From Panorpa germanica (Eukaryota > Arthropoda > Insecta > Mecoptera > Panorpidae): a stretch of 64,000 bases of DNA. The notes under the pieces are model-generated. The model worked only from the letters and a program-made list of their open reading frames with translations. It was not told where the DNA came from and ran no database searches. Shown one piece after another: positions 1-11,140 of the stretch. The DNA lies in NCBI GenBank assembly GCA_963678705.1, contig OY783221.1, positions 3,782,001 through 3,846,000 on the forward strand, read 5' to 3'. The position numbers and the translations under genes were made by a program. Every line of letters starts with the position of its first letter. Within the stretch, counting starts at the first letter, position 1.

Positions 1-505
1 TTCATAAAATCACCGAAAACCAGTATTTTTTAACTTCATTCCACCATTCATTACAAAACTTACTAGTAAACAGAAAAGTTGTCTGTCATAATATTTGTAT
101 CAGGGTAACATAAACTAACACAACACAATGAATTTTTATTTCAATTCATTCATAAAAAAATGGAAAGGAGAATCGTGTATAATATACATGAGAAAATATA
201 GATTTTGTATCAGGGTATCATGAACGTGAAAACTAATTTAGTGTAAACGTCTTCTAATTTAAAAAAGCAAAGCACGTCAAATTAAAAATGTATTCAGTAT
301 ACATTCATTCATAAATACAATAATTTAAATGGCGCAGGCCAGCAGTGGTACCAACCATCCCAACTGCTGCTGTCAAATTTTTTGAAAAGCAACGGACGCA
401 TTGTTTCTTCTCTTGTTAGTTTTATATTAAATTAAATAAAAGACAATAAAATATTATATTATTATCTTTAACGAAGTTATTTTAGTTTATAAATAGTTAT
501 TCAAT

Positions 506-946
506 ATGAAAAAGGTTGAAACGAAAACAAAAAGATCCTCTCAAGATCTGGAGCAAAGGATAATTTTTTTGGACAGCTAATGTACATAACGTAAAAAATG
601 GTCCATGTAATTATATACATTTTATTAAACAAAATAATTTAAATAATCAATGTATTATTACTTTTTAGACGTTCCACTCTCAACATTCCTACAATTTAAT
701 AAATTCTATTCCAGTAATCTATTCCAACCAATGCAGTCAAAAAATTCGTGAAGATGTTATTATGAAGAAGAATATGCAGGTACTAATATTAGTAGAAGTA
801 ATAATTTAGCTTTTATAAAAATAATAATCCATTTCATACAGTTCCAGAATATATACTTTCATGAATAAAGAGAGTCCAGATTGCCAGCATGTTCGGGGTC
901 CACTTATTGAAGTTACCTTAGTAAATGTCAAATACTCTAGTAGGAT
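506..946 (+). pseudogene. LARP7: decayed LARP7 N-terminal exons (La motif, possible start of RRM1)
   Basis: Three exon-like pieces lie here. The first starts with an ATG (506) and reads MKKVETKTKRSSQDLEQ, then stops after 24 codons. If single-base shifts are allowed it continues as IIF-F-G then ANVHN, which resembles the IxFYFGDANVHK core of a La motif. The second (669-779) follows a TTTTTAG acceptor and ends at CAG|GTACT. In one frame it begins VPLSTFLQFNKF, the La-motif wing signature, and another frame gives TNAVKKFVKML. The third, after an ATACAG acceptor (from 842), contains GPLIEVTLVNVKYSS, possibly the beta2 region of RRM1. Stops and shifts break all three. The motifs are seen; assignment to LARP7 is inferred from them together with the clear LARP7 C terminus in the same unit. 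Equivalent copies lie at 4328, 8152, 11644, 15752 and 19912 (plus strand) and end at 25069, 28895, 32727, 36550, 40369 and 47964 (minus strand). Confidence 0.5.
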
Positions 947-1700
947 GTGACTATTTCTGCTGCTCCTGTGGCCATTTATATGGAAGGTAGTTTTATTTAT
1001 ACTAATATTAATTAGTATACGGTGCATTATTTCTTTTATGTGTTTTACAGTACTTCTTGCAGATGTTAATTAGTTATCTATTCATTTTGCAGAGTTCTTT
1101 GCCTCATAGAACATGGCTCGAATCAATAAATAAAAAGTAAAACTGTCGGAGGGATGTAGATTTTCAACAATACACAAATTACTTCCACCTCGAAAGCTTC
1201 TGTGAAGGAAACTAACACTACTGTAAAGGTTCAGACCTTATGATTTATTGTTATATTATTAATCGAAAGGAAGTGACTATTTCTGCTGCTCCTGTGAATA
1301 TTTAGATGGAAGGTAGTTTTATTTATTCTAATATCAACTATTAAATGATGCATTATTTCTTTTATGTCTTTTGCAGTACTTCTTGCAGATGTTAATTAGT
1401 TTTCTATTCATTTTGCAGAGTTCTTTGCCCCATACAATATGGTTCGAATCATTGTATGAAGAGTAAAACTGTCGAAAGTTTGTAGATTTTCAACAATACA
1501 TAAATAGCTCCATCTCGAAGGCTTCTGTAAAGGATACTCGCACTACTGTGAAGGTTCAGACCTTTGGATTTATTGTTATATTATTAATCGAAAGGATCTG
1601 ACTATTTCTGCTGCTCCTGTGGACATTTATAGGGATGGTAGCTTTATTTATTTTATTTATCTATTTTTACAATAGTTTTTGCACAAGTTAATTAGTTTAA
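947..1700 (+). repeat. 326-bp sub-repeat tandem, three copies (unit L1)
   Basis: Tandem copies begin with a (g/c)tgactatttctgctgctcc motif near 947, 1273 and 1599, a spacing of 326 bp. Each carries 'cttcttgcagatgttaatta', a TTTTGCAG-agttctttgcc segment, a 'ggttcgaatca'-like motif and a block ending 'ttattaatcgaaagga'. The third copy is cut after about 100 bp. A further copy (about 3335-3630) sits on the other side of the LARP7 C-terminal block. Starts in other left units are 4768/5095/5426 (L2), 8594/8921 (L3), 12086/12412/12738 (L4), 16194/16519/16846/17173 (L5) and 20354/20681/21006 (L6). No coding function is seen. Confidence 0.9.
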
Positions 1701-1706
1701 ATTTTT

Positions 1707-1980
1707 AATCTTGTTAAAAATGATGAAACTTCAATTTTAGATTTGAAAAAATCATAAATTTTCTGTTTTTTTATTCTTTAAAAAAGAAGATTATTATAAT
1801 CTTGTTAAAACTTATTTTAAAAAAAGTTTAATTTTATATTTTAAAAAATCTTAAATTTTTAGTTTATTTTCTTAAAGAAAGAAGACTATAATCTTGTTAA
1901 AAATGATGAAAAGGTTCAATTTTATATTTTTAAAAATCATTAATCTTTAGTTTTTTTTCTTTAAGAATTAAAATTAAAAT
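1707..1980 (+). repeat. about 91-bp imperfect triplication, AT-rich
   Basis: The phrase 'aatcttgttaaaa' recurs at 1707, 1798 and 1890, followed each time by a (T/A)-rich stretch and 'tttctttaaa/agaa'-like ends. It is present in every full unit just before the LARP7 C-terminal exons and is only moderately conserved between its three copies. Confidence 0.75.
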
Positions 1981-2026
1981 TACTTAAAATTAAATTAAAT
2001 ATTACAGTAACATATTTCAATTTCAG

Positions 2027-2712
2027 AAAAGAATGGAAAAGACCTATTTATATTTGCAACGTTAGAAAATGCAACAACTTAAAAAACAATTAAATATAAA
2101 TCGAGAATATCACAACCCGGGTTGTGACATTATCAACAGAACTTTTATGGAGGTCAAGCAAAAGATAAACGTATAACAGAAACAAGTACACAGCTAGATG
2201 CTGGCGCATTGGCATTTTCACCAAATATAATTTTAGGAGTAAAATTATTAGAACCCTGTGTAGATATTAAAGGGTTTAAGGTAACATATAATAAAAATAA
2301 ATGTTGTATTTAAAATAATGTATTGTTTTAAAATATATAAATGGTTTTAGGCTGCTGTAAGAAATGGTTCACAAGAAGTAAAATACATTGATATTAGCGA
2401 AGGTGCCATGGAAGCATTTATTCGATTTGATAATCCGGGATCAGTGATATCTTTTCAGAAGATAATTAATAAAGCAACCACGCCAAACTTAGCATCTCCA
2501 ATAGATTCAATTGAATTAAATCAACAAATAGCATCAACATATCTGTTAACTGGTGCTCAAGAAAAAAGGACTATTGGTTAAAAATGGCAAAGGACAGAGA
2601 TGATAAAAGAACTAAGAAAATTAAAATTGAAAAGAAGGGTAGAGATAAATTAATAGCTAAGGTTGCTAAAAATACACATATTCACTTTAATGATGATAGT
2701 ACCTTCAATTGA
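2027..2712 (+). pseudogene. LARP7: LARP7 C-terminal exons, copy L1 (frameshifted)
   Basis: These are the last two exons of LARP7, the 7SK snRNA-binding protein that stabilises 7SK and restrains P-TEFb. After a TTTCAG acceptor, the first exon has pieces of the helical linker (KEWKR, then YLYLQR and KMQQLKKQLN in the next frame). These are broken by a one-base shift, a TAG codon and a 17-bp palindromic insertion. The exon then stays open from HYQQNFYGG through GVKLLEPCVDIKGFK to 2280. A 70-bp GT-AG intron (2281-2350) separates it in phase 0 from the second exon (AAVRNGSQEVKYIDISEG onward), which gives the xRRM and the tail motifs YWLKMAKDR and EKKGRDKLIAK. A +2 insertion (six A's instead of four, near 2562-2567) breaks the second exon here. 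AATAAA follows the stop codon. Family assignment rests on these tail motifs matching the known LARP7 C terminus. This copy also has QAKD where the others have QEKD. Confidence 0.85.
2110..2127. repeat. 18-bp perfect palindrome inside the LARP7 exon
   Basis: TCACAACCCGGGTTGTGA is perfectly self-complementary and centred on CCCGGG. Removing 17 bases here joins the LARP7 frame (REY to HYQQ), so it looks like an insertion into the exon. The 18-bp form also occurs at 27268-27285 and 34923-34940. A 16-bp form (the flanking A is G) occurs at 5939, 9431, 13539, 17685, 21518, 31106, 38748 and 42567. Confidence 0.9.
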
Positions 2713-3822
2713 ACAATAAATATCAGATATTATTCGATAATAGAAATGTTTAACTATAGTTTTTTTTATTTATAATCAATTTGGGCCTTTACCTAAAGTT
2801 TATACTTTTGTATGATCATTAAAATTTATTTAATTATCGTCCATTTTTTGTATTTTTTTTGTTTATTACAAAATTTTGTAAGAAAGACAACAATTGTGTT
2901 TTAACATATGATGGTACATATTTTTTAACGTAATTTTAAATGTTGATTTCAATTTTGCAATTATTTTTAGGTATTTTGGTTCATGAAATATCAACATTAT
3001 TATAAAGTTAAAACAAAATAATGCTTTAATCATTAATTAATTATTCGAAACCTGAGCAGATAGTTAAAAATGGTTTTCAATTTTAAAGTTAGCATAAAAA
3101 GACTACGTTAGAAAACACATATCGCATGTCAATACAAAAAAGTTTTTCTTTTTGTACAAAAATTTGTTGTAATGGTTTCTTATTTTCATAAATTAACATT
3201 TATGTATAAAAGTTATATTATTTTATTGAATTTGTGTTTTTTTCTTCATAAATCTCTTTGACCTATACAACCTCTGACGTTCTCATGCAGTTACCAAGCA
3301 TTGGATTTATTGTTGTATTATTAATCGAAAGGATGTCACTATTTCTGCTGCTCCATGGACATTTATATGAAAGGTAGCTTTATTTATTCTAATATAACTA
3401 TTAAATGATGCATTATTTCTTTTACGTCTTTTACAGTACTTCTTGCAGATGTTAATTAGTGTTCTATTCATTTTGCAGAGAGAGAGTTCTTTGCTCATAG
3501 AATATTGTTCGAATCAATGTATGAAGAGTAAAAGTGTCTGAAGGATGTAGATTTTCTACAATACAAAAATTATCTCCACCTCGAAGGCCTCGATGAAATT
3601 ATTGTTATATTATTAATCGAAAGATTATAAGTGTTAATTAAACATTGTCTATCTATATTTTTAATTGTAAGAAATTTTGCTAATGAATAAATAAATAAAT
3701 TAATTTTTAAAATAAAAAACATTTTTTGTTATTTTTTTAAATATTTATTTTATATATTAAGTTCACTAATAATCACCCTATTTATTAAAATATTCTTTGA
3801 ACAGATAAGGGTTGAAAAATTA

Positions 3823-6800
3823 TTCATAAAATCACCGAAAACCAGTATTTTTTAACTTCATTCCACCATTCATTACAAAACTTACTAGTAAACAGAAAAG
3901 TTGTCTGTCATAATATTTGTATCAGGGTAACATAAACTAACACAACACAATGAATTTTTATTTCAATTCATTCATAAAAAAATGGAAAGGAGAATCGTGT
4001 ATAATATACATGAGAAAATATAGATTTTGTATCAGGGTATCATGAACGTGAAAACTAATTTAGTGTAAACGTCTTCTAATTTAAAAAAGCAAAGCACGTC
4101 AAATTAAAAATGTATTCAGTATACATTCATTCATAAATACAATAATTTAAATGGCGCAGGCCAGCAGTGGTACCAACCATCCCAACTGCTGCTGTCAAAT
4201 TTTTTGAAAAGCAACGGACGCATTGTTTCTTCTCTTGTTAGTTTTATATTAAATTAAATAAAAGACAATAAAATATTATATTATTATCTTTAACGAAGTT
4301 ATTTTAGCTTATAAATAGTTATTCAATATGAAAAAGGTTGAAACGAAAACAAAAAGATCCTCTCAAGATCTGGAGCAAAGGATAATTTTTTTGGACAGCT
4401 AATGTACATAACGTAAAAAATGGTCCATGTAATTATATACATTTTATTAAACAAAATAATTTAAATAATCAATGTATTATTACTTTTTAGACGTTCCACT
4501 CTCAACATTCCTACAATTTAATAAATTCTATTCCAGTAATCTATTCCAACCAATGCAGTCAAAAAATTCGTGAAGATGTTATTATGAAGAAGAATATGCA
4601 GGTACTAATATTAGTAGAAGTAATAATTTAGCTTTTATAAAAATAATAATCCATTTCATACAGTTCCAGAATATATACTTTCATGAATAAAGAGAGTCCA
4701 GATTGCCAGCATGTTCGGGGTCCACTTATTGAAGTTACCTTAGTAAATGTCAAATACTCTAGTAGGATGTGACTATTTCTGCTGCTCCTGTGGCCATTTA
4801 TATGGAAGGTAGTTTTATTTATACTAATATTAATTAGTATACGGTGCATTATTTCTTTTATGTGTTTTACAGTACTTCTTGCAGATGTTAATTAGTTATC
4901 TATTCATTTTGCAGAGTTCTTTGCCTCATAGAACATGGCTCGAATCAATAAATAAAAAGTAAAACTGTCGGAGGGATGTAGATTTTCAACAATACACAAA
5001 TTACTTCCACCTCGAAAGCTTCTGTGAAGGAAACTAACACTACTGTAAAGGTTCAGACCTTATGATTTATTGTTATATTATTAATCGAAAGGAAGTGACT
5101 ATTTCTGCTGCTCCTGTGAATATTTAGATGGAAGGTAGTTTTATTTATTCTAATATCAACTATTAAATGATGCATTATTTCTTTTATGTCTTTTGCAGTA
5201 CTTCTTGCAGATGTTAATTAGTTTTCTATTCATTTTGCAGAGTTCTTTGCCCCATACAATAGTCCTATGGTTCGAATCATTGTATGAAGAGTAAAACTGT
5301 CGAAAGTTTGTAGATTTTCAACAATACATAAATAGCTCCATCTCGAAGGCTTCTGTAAAGGATACTCGCACTACTGTGAAGGTTCAGACCTTTGGATTTA
5401 TTGTTATATTATTAATCGAAAGGATCTGACTATTTCTGCTGCTCCTGTGGACATTTATAGGGATGGTAGCTTTATTTATTTTATTTATCTATTTTTACAA
5501 TAGTTTTTGCACAAGTTAATTAGTTTAAATTTTTAATCTTGTTAAAAATGATGAAACTTCAATTTTAGATTTGAAAAAATCATAAATTTTCTGTTTTTTT
5601 ATTCTTTAAAAAAGAAGATTATTATAATCTTGTTAAAACTTATTTTAAAAAAAGTTTAATTTTATATTTTAAAAAATCTTAAATTTTTAGTTTATTTTCT
5701 TAAAGAAAGAAGACTATAATCTTGTTAAAAATGATGAAAAGGTTCAATTTTATATTTTTAAAAATCATTAATCTTTAGTTTTTTTTCTTTAAGAATTAAA
5801 ATTAAAATTACTTAAAATTAAATTAAATATTACAGTAACATATTTCAATTTCAGAAAAGAATGGAAAAGACCTATTTATATTTGCAACGTTAGAAAATGC
5901 AACAACTTAAAAAACAATTAAATATAAATCGAGAATATCACAACCCGGGTTGTGGCATTATCAACAGCACTTTTATGGAGGTCAAGAAAAAGATAAACGT
6001 ATAACAGAAACAAGTACACAGCTAGATGCTGGCGCATTGGCATTTTCACCAAATATAATTTTAGGAGTAAAATTATTAGAACCCTGTGTAGATATTAAAG
6101 GGTTTAAGGTAACATATAATAAAAATAAATGTTGTATTTAAAATAATGTATTGTTTTAAAATATATACATGGTTTTAGGCTGCTGTAAGAAATGGTTCAC
6201 AAGAAGTAAAATACATTGATATTAGCGAAGGTGCCATGGAAGCATTTATTCGATTTGATAATCCGGGATCAGTGATATCTTTTCAGAAGATAATTAATAA
6301 AGCAACCACGCCAAACTTAGCATCTCCAATAGATTCAATTGAATTAAATCAACAAATAGCATCAACATATCTGTTAACTGGTGCTCAAGAAAAGGACTAT
6401 TGGTTAAAAATGGCAAAGGACAGAGATGATAAAAGAACTAAGAAAATTAAAATTGAAAAGAAGGGTAGAGATAAATTAATAGCTAAGGTTGCTAAAAATA
6501 CACATATTCACTTTAATGATGATAGTACCTTCAATTGAACAATAAATATCAGATATTATTCGATAATAGAAATGTTTAACTATAGTTTTTTTTATTTATA
6601 ATCAATTTGGGCCTTTACCTAAAGTTTATACTTTTGTATGATCATTAAAATGTATTTAATTATCGTCCATTTTTTGTATTTTTTTTGTTTATTACAAAAT
6701 TTTGTAAGAAAGACAACAATTGTGTTTTAACATATGATGGTACATATTTTTTAACGTAATTTTAAATGTTGATTTCAATTTTGCAATTATTTTTAGGTAT

Positions 6801-7648
6801 TTTGGTTCATGAAATATCAACATTATTATAAAGTTAAAACAAAATAATGCTTTAATCATTAATTAATTATTCGAAACCTGAGCAGATAGTTAAAAATGGT
6901 TTTCAATTTTAAAGTTAGCATAAAAAGACTACGTTAGAAAACACATATCGCATGTCAATACAAAAAAGTTTTTCTTTTTGTACAAAAATTTGTTGTAATG
7001 GTTTCTTATTTTCATAAAGTAACATTTATGTATAAAAGTTATATTATTTTATTGAATTTGTGTTTTTTTCTTCATAAATCTCTTTGACCTATACAACCTC
7101 TGACGTTCTCATGCAGTTACCAAGCATTGGATTTATTGTTGTATTATTAATCGAAAGGATGTCACTATTTCTGCTGCTCCATGGACATTTATATGAAAGG
7201 TAGCTTTATTTATTCTAATATAACTATTAAATGATGCATTATTTCTTTTACGTCTTTTACAGTACTTCTTGCAGATGTTAATTAGTTTTCTATTCATTTT
7301 GCAGAGAGAGAGTTCTTTGCTCATAGAATATTGTTCGAAACAATGTATGAAGAGTAAAAGTGTCTGAAGGATGTAGATTTTCTACAATACAAAAATTATC
7401 TCCACCTCGAAGGCCTCGATGAAATTATTGTTATATTATTAATCGAAAGATTATAAGTGTTAATTAAACATTGTCTATCTATATTTTTAATTGTAAGAAA
7501 TTTTGCTAATGAATAAATAAATAAATTAATTTTTAAAATAAAAAACATTTTTTGTTATTTTTTTAAATATTTATTTTATATATTAAGTTCACTAATAATC
7601 ACCCTATTTATTAAAATATTCTTTGAACAGATAAGGGTTGAAAAATTA
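3823..7648 (+). repeat. LARP7-derived array unit L2
   Basis: Full unit of 3826 bp with three sub-repeats. It exceeds the 3820-bp standard by a 6-bp insertion ('tagtcc' near 5257-5262), which is also found in right-arm units R1, R2 and R4 but in no other left unit. It is almost identical to L1, including the 'ctaatttagtg' variant. The decayed N-terminal LARP7 exons start at ATG 4328. Confidence 0.95.
5865..6538 (+). pseudogene. LARP7: LARP7 C-terminal exons, copy L2 (xRRM frame open)
   Basis: Same two exons as copy L1, with the intron at 6119 or just before to about 6178. The second exon is uninterrupted from the splice acceptor to TGA (6536-6538). It has HYQQHF where the others have HYQQNF. 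The linker still carries the one-base shift, the TAG codon and the 16-bp palindrome (5939-5954), so no complete upstream reading frame exists. The only in-frame ATG of the second exon is at 6236, 100 codons from the end. Confidence 0.85.
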
Positions 7649-10600
7649 TTCATAAAATCACCGAAAACCAGTATTTTTTAACTTCATTCCACCATTCATT
7701 ACAAAACTTACTAGTAAACAGAAAAGTTGTCTGTCATAATATTTGTATCAGGGTAACATAAACTAACACAACACAATGAATTTTTATTTCAATTCATTCA
7801 TAAAAAAATGGAAAGGAGAATCGTGTATAATATACATAAGAAAATATAGATTTTGTATCAGGGTATCATGAACGTGAAAACTAGTTTCGAAACGTCTTCT
7901 AATTTAAAAAAGCAAAGCACGTCAAATTAAAAATGTATTCAGTATACATTCATTCATAAATACAATAATTTAAATGGCGCAGGCCAGCAGTGGTACCAAC
8001 CATCCCAACTGCTGCTGTCAAATTTTTTGAAAAGCAACGGACGCATTGTTTTCTTCTCTTGTTAGTTTTATATTAAATTAAATAAAAGACAATAAAATAT
8101 TATATTATTATCTTTAACGAAATTATTTTAGCTTATAAATAGTTATTCAATATGAAAAAGGTTGAAACGAAAACAAAAAGATCCTCTCAAGATCTGGAGC
8201 AAAGGATAATTTTTTTGGACAGCTAATGTACATAACGTAAAAAATGGTCCATGTAGTTATATACATTTTATTAAACAAAATAATTTAAATAATCAATGTA
8301 TTATTACTTTTTAGACGTTCCACTCTCAACATTCCTACAATTTAATAAATTCTATTCCAGTAATCTATTCCAACCAATGCAGTCAAAAAATTCGTGAAGA
8401 TGTTATTATGAAGAAGAATATGCAGGTACTAATATTAGTAGAAGTAATAATTTAGCTTTTATAAAAATAATAATCCATTTCATACAGTTCCAGAATATAT
8501 ACTTTCATGAATAAAGAGAGTCCAGATTGCCAGCATGTTCGGGGTCCACTTATTGAAGTTACCTTAGTAAATGTCAAATACTCTAGTAGGATGTGACTAT
8601 TTCTGCTGCTCCTGTGGCCATTTATATGGAAGGTAGTTTTATTTATACTAATATTAATTAGTATACGGTGCATTATTTCTTTTATGTGTTTTACAGTACT
8701 TCTTGCAGATGTTAATTAGTTTTCTATTCATTTTGCAGAGTTCTTTGCCCCATACAATATGGTTCGAATCATTGTATGAAGAGTAAAACTGTCGAAAGTT
8801 TGTAGATTTTCAACAATACATAAATAGCTCCATCTCGAAGGCTTCTGTAAAGGATACTCGCACTACTGTGAAGGTTCAGACCTTTGGATTTATTGTTATA
8901 TTATTAATCGAAAGGATCTGACTATTTCTGCTGCTCCTGTGGACATTTATAGGGATGGTAGCTTTATTTATTTTATTTATCTATTTTTACAATAGTTTTT
9001 GCACAAGTTAATTAGTTTAAATTTTTAATCTTGTTAAAAATGATGAAACTTCAATTTTAGATTTGAAAAAATCATAAATTTTCTGTTTTTTTATTCTTTA
9101 AAAAAGAAGATTATTATAATCTTGTTAAAACTTATTTTAAAAAAAGTTTAATTTTATATTTTAAAAAATCTTAAATTTTTAGTTTATTTTCTTAAAGAAA
9201 GAAGACTATAATCTTGTTAAAAATGATGAAAAGGTTCAATTTTATATTTTTAAAAATCATTAATCTTTAGTTTTTTTTCTTTAAGAATTAAAATTAAAAT
9301 TACTTAAAATTAAATTAAATATTACAGTAACATATTTCAATTTCAGAAAAGAATGGAAAAGACCTATTTATATTTGCAACGTTTGAAAATGCAACAACTT
9401 AAAAAACAATTAAATATAAATCGAGAATATCACAACCCGGGTTGTGGCATTATCAACAGAACTTTTATGGAGGTCAAGAAAAAGATAAACGTATAACAGA
9501 AACAAGTACACAGCTAGATGCTGGCGCATTGGCATTTTCACCAAATATAATTTTAGGAGTAAAATTATTAGAACCCTGTGTAGATATTAAAGGGTTTAAG
9601 GTAACATATAATAAAAATAAATGTTGTATTTAAAATAATGTATTGTTTTAAAATATATACATGGTTTTAGGCTGCTGTAAGAAATGGTTCACAAGAAGTA
9701 AAATACATTGATATTAGCGAAGGTGCCATGGAAGCATTTATTCGATTTGATAATCCGGGATCAGTGATATCTTTTCAGAAGATAATTAATAAAGCAACCA
9801 CGCCAAACTTAGCATCTCCAATAGATTCAATTGAATTAAATCAACAAATAGCATCAACATATCTGTTAACTGGTGCTCAAGAAAAGGACTATTGGTTAAA
9901 AATGGCAAAGGACAGAGATGATAAAAGAACTAAGAAAATTAAAATTGAAAAGAAGGGTAGAGATAAATTAATAGCTAAGGTTGCTAAAAATACACATATT
10001 CACTTTAATGATGATAGTACCTTCAATTGAACAATAAATATCAGATATTATTCGATAATAGAAATGTTTAACTATAGTTTTTTTTATTTATAATCAATTT
10101 GGGCCTTTACCTAAAGTTTATACTTTTGTATAATCATTAAAATGTATTTAATTATCGTCCATTTTTTGTATTTTTTTTGTTTATTACAAAATTTTGTAAG
10201 AAAGACAACAATTGTGTTTTAACATATGATGGTACATATTTTTTAACGTAATTTTAAATGTTGATTTCAATTTTGCAATTATTTTTAGGTATTTTGGTTC
10301 ATGAAATATCAACATTATTATAAAGTTAAAACAAAATAATGCTTTAATCATTAATTAATTATTCGAAACCTGAGCAGATAGTTAAAAATGGTTTTCAATT
10401 TTAAAGTTAGCATAAAAAGACTACGTTAGAAAACACATATCGCATGTCAATACAAAAAAGTTTTTCTTTTTGTACAAAAATTTGTTGTAATGGTTTTTTA
10501 TTTTCATAAAGTAACATTTATGTATAAAAGTTATATTATTTTATTGAATTTGTGTTTTTTTCTTCATAAATCTCTTTGACCTATACAACCTCTGACGTTC

Positions 10601-11140
10601 TCATGCAGTTACCAAGCATTGGATTTATTGTTGTATTATTAATCGAAAGGATGTCACTATTTCTGCTGCTCCATGGACATTTATATGAAAGGTAGCTTTA
10701 TTTATTCTAATATAACTATTAAATGATGCATTATTTCTTTTACGTCTTTTACAGTACTTCTTGCAGATGTTAATTAGTTTTCTATTCATTTTGCAGAGAG
10801 AGAGTTCTTTGCTCATAGAATATTGTTCGAATCAATGTATGAAGAGTAAAAGTGTCTGAAGGATGTAGATTTTCTACAATACAAAAATTATCTCCACCTC
10901 GAAGGCCTCGATGAAATTATTGTTATATTATTAATCGAAAGATTATAAGTGTTAATTAAACATTGTCTATCTATATTTTTAATTGTAAGAAATTTTGCTA
11001 ATGAATAAATAAATTAATTAATTTTTAAAATAAAAAACATTTTTTGTTATTTTTTTAAATATTTATTTTATATATTAAGTTCACTAATAATCACCCTATT
11101 TATTAAAATATTCTTTGAACAGATAAGGGTTGAAAAATTA
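7649..11140 (+). repeat. LARP7-derived array unit L3 (short form)
   Basis: At 3492 bp this is the shortest full unit. It lacks one 326-bp sub-repeat, with starts only near 8594 and 8921 before the LARP7 block. From here rightward the leader has 'ctagtttcgaaacg'. The decayed N-terminal exons start at ATG 8152. Confidence 0.95.
9347..10030 (+). pseudogene. LARP7: LARP7 C-terminal exons, copy L3 (no TAG in linker)
   Basis: The only one of eleven copies in which the linker codon is TTG (Leu) instead of TAG, giving YLYLQRLKMQQLKKQLN without a stop. This is the expected heptad-like LARP7 linker. The one-base shift upstream and the palindrome insertion (9431-9446) are still present. The xRRM exon is open to the stop at 10030. 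Either TTG is ancestral and this copy escaped homogenisation, or it is a back-mutation. Confidence 0.85.

Larger units (their letters stand above)
1..3822 (+). repeat. LARP7-derived array unit L1
   Basis: First full unit of the left arm; the unit start is set arbitrarily at the window start, whose sequence recurs at 3823, 7649, 11141, 15249, 19397 and 23228. Order inside the unit: AT-rich leader; a conserved GC-richer patch near 330-400; decayed LARP7 N-terminal exons (506-946); three 326-bp sub-repeats beginning near 947, 1273 and 1599, the third truncated; an AT-rich block with a 91-bp triplication (1707-1980); the last two LARP7 exons (2027-2712); an AT-rich 3' flank; and one further sub-repeat from about 3335. 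Like unit L2, it has the variant 'ctaatttagtgtaaacg' near 233, where most units have 'ctagtttcgaaacg'. The array probably continues to the left of the window. Confidence 0.95.

Noticed and set aside
320-420. Conserved GC-richer patch with 'ggcgcaggccagcagtgg' as a small RNA gene or micro-ORF
   Set aside because: Neither strand gives a convincing RNA structure or protein; short frames (18 and 30 codons) are not distinguishable from chance.
806-1027. Recurring 73-aa, 63-aa and 100-aa open frames throughout the array (for example 806-1027, 3307-3498, 6236-6538)
   Set aside because: The 73- and 63-aa frames are antisense or sub-repeat frames with no protein-like conservation beyond DNA identity. 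The 100-aa frame is only the last part of the LARP7 xRRM exon, starting at an internal Met, so I do not call it a separate gene.
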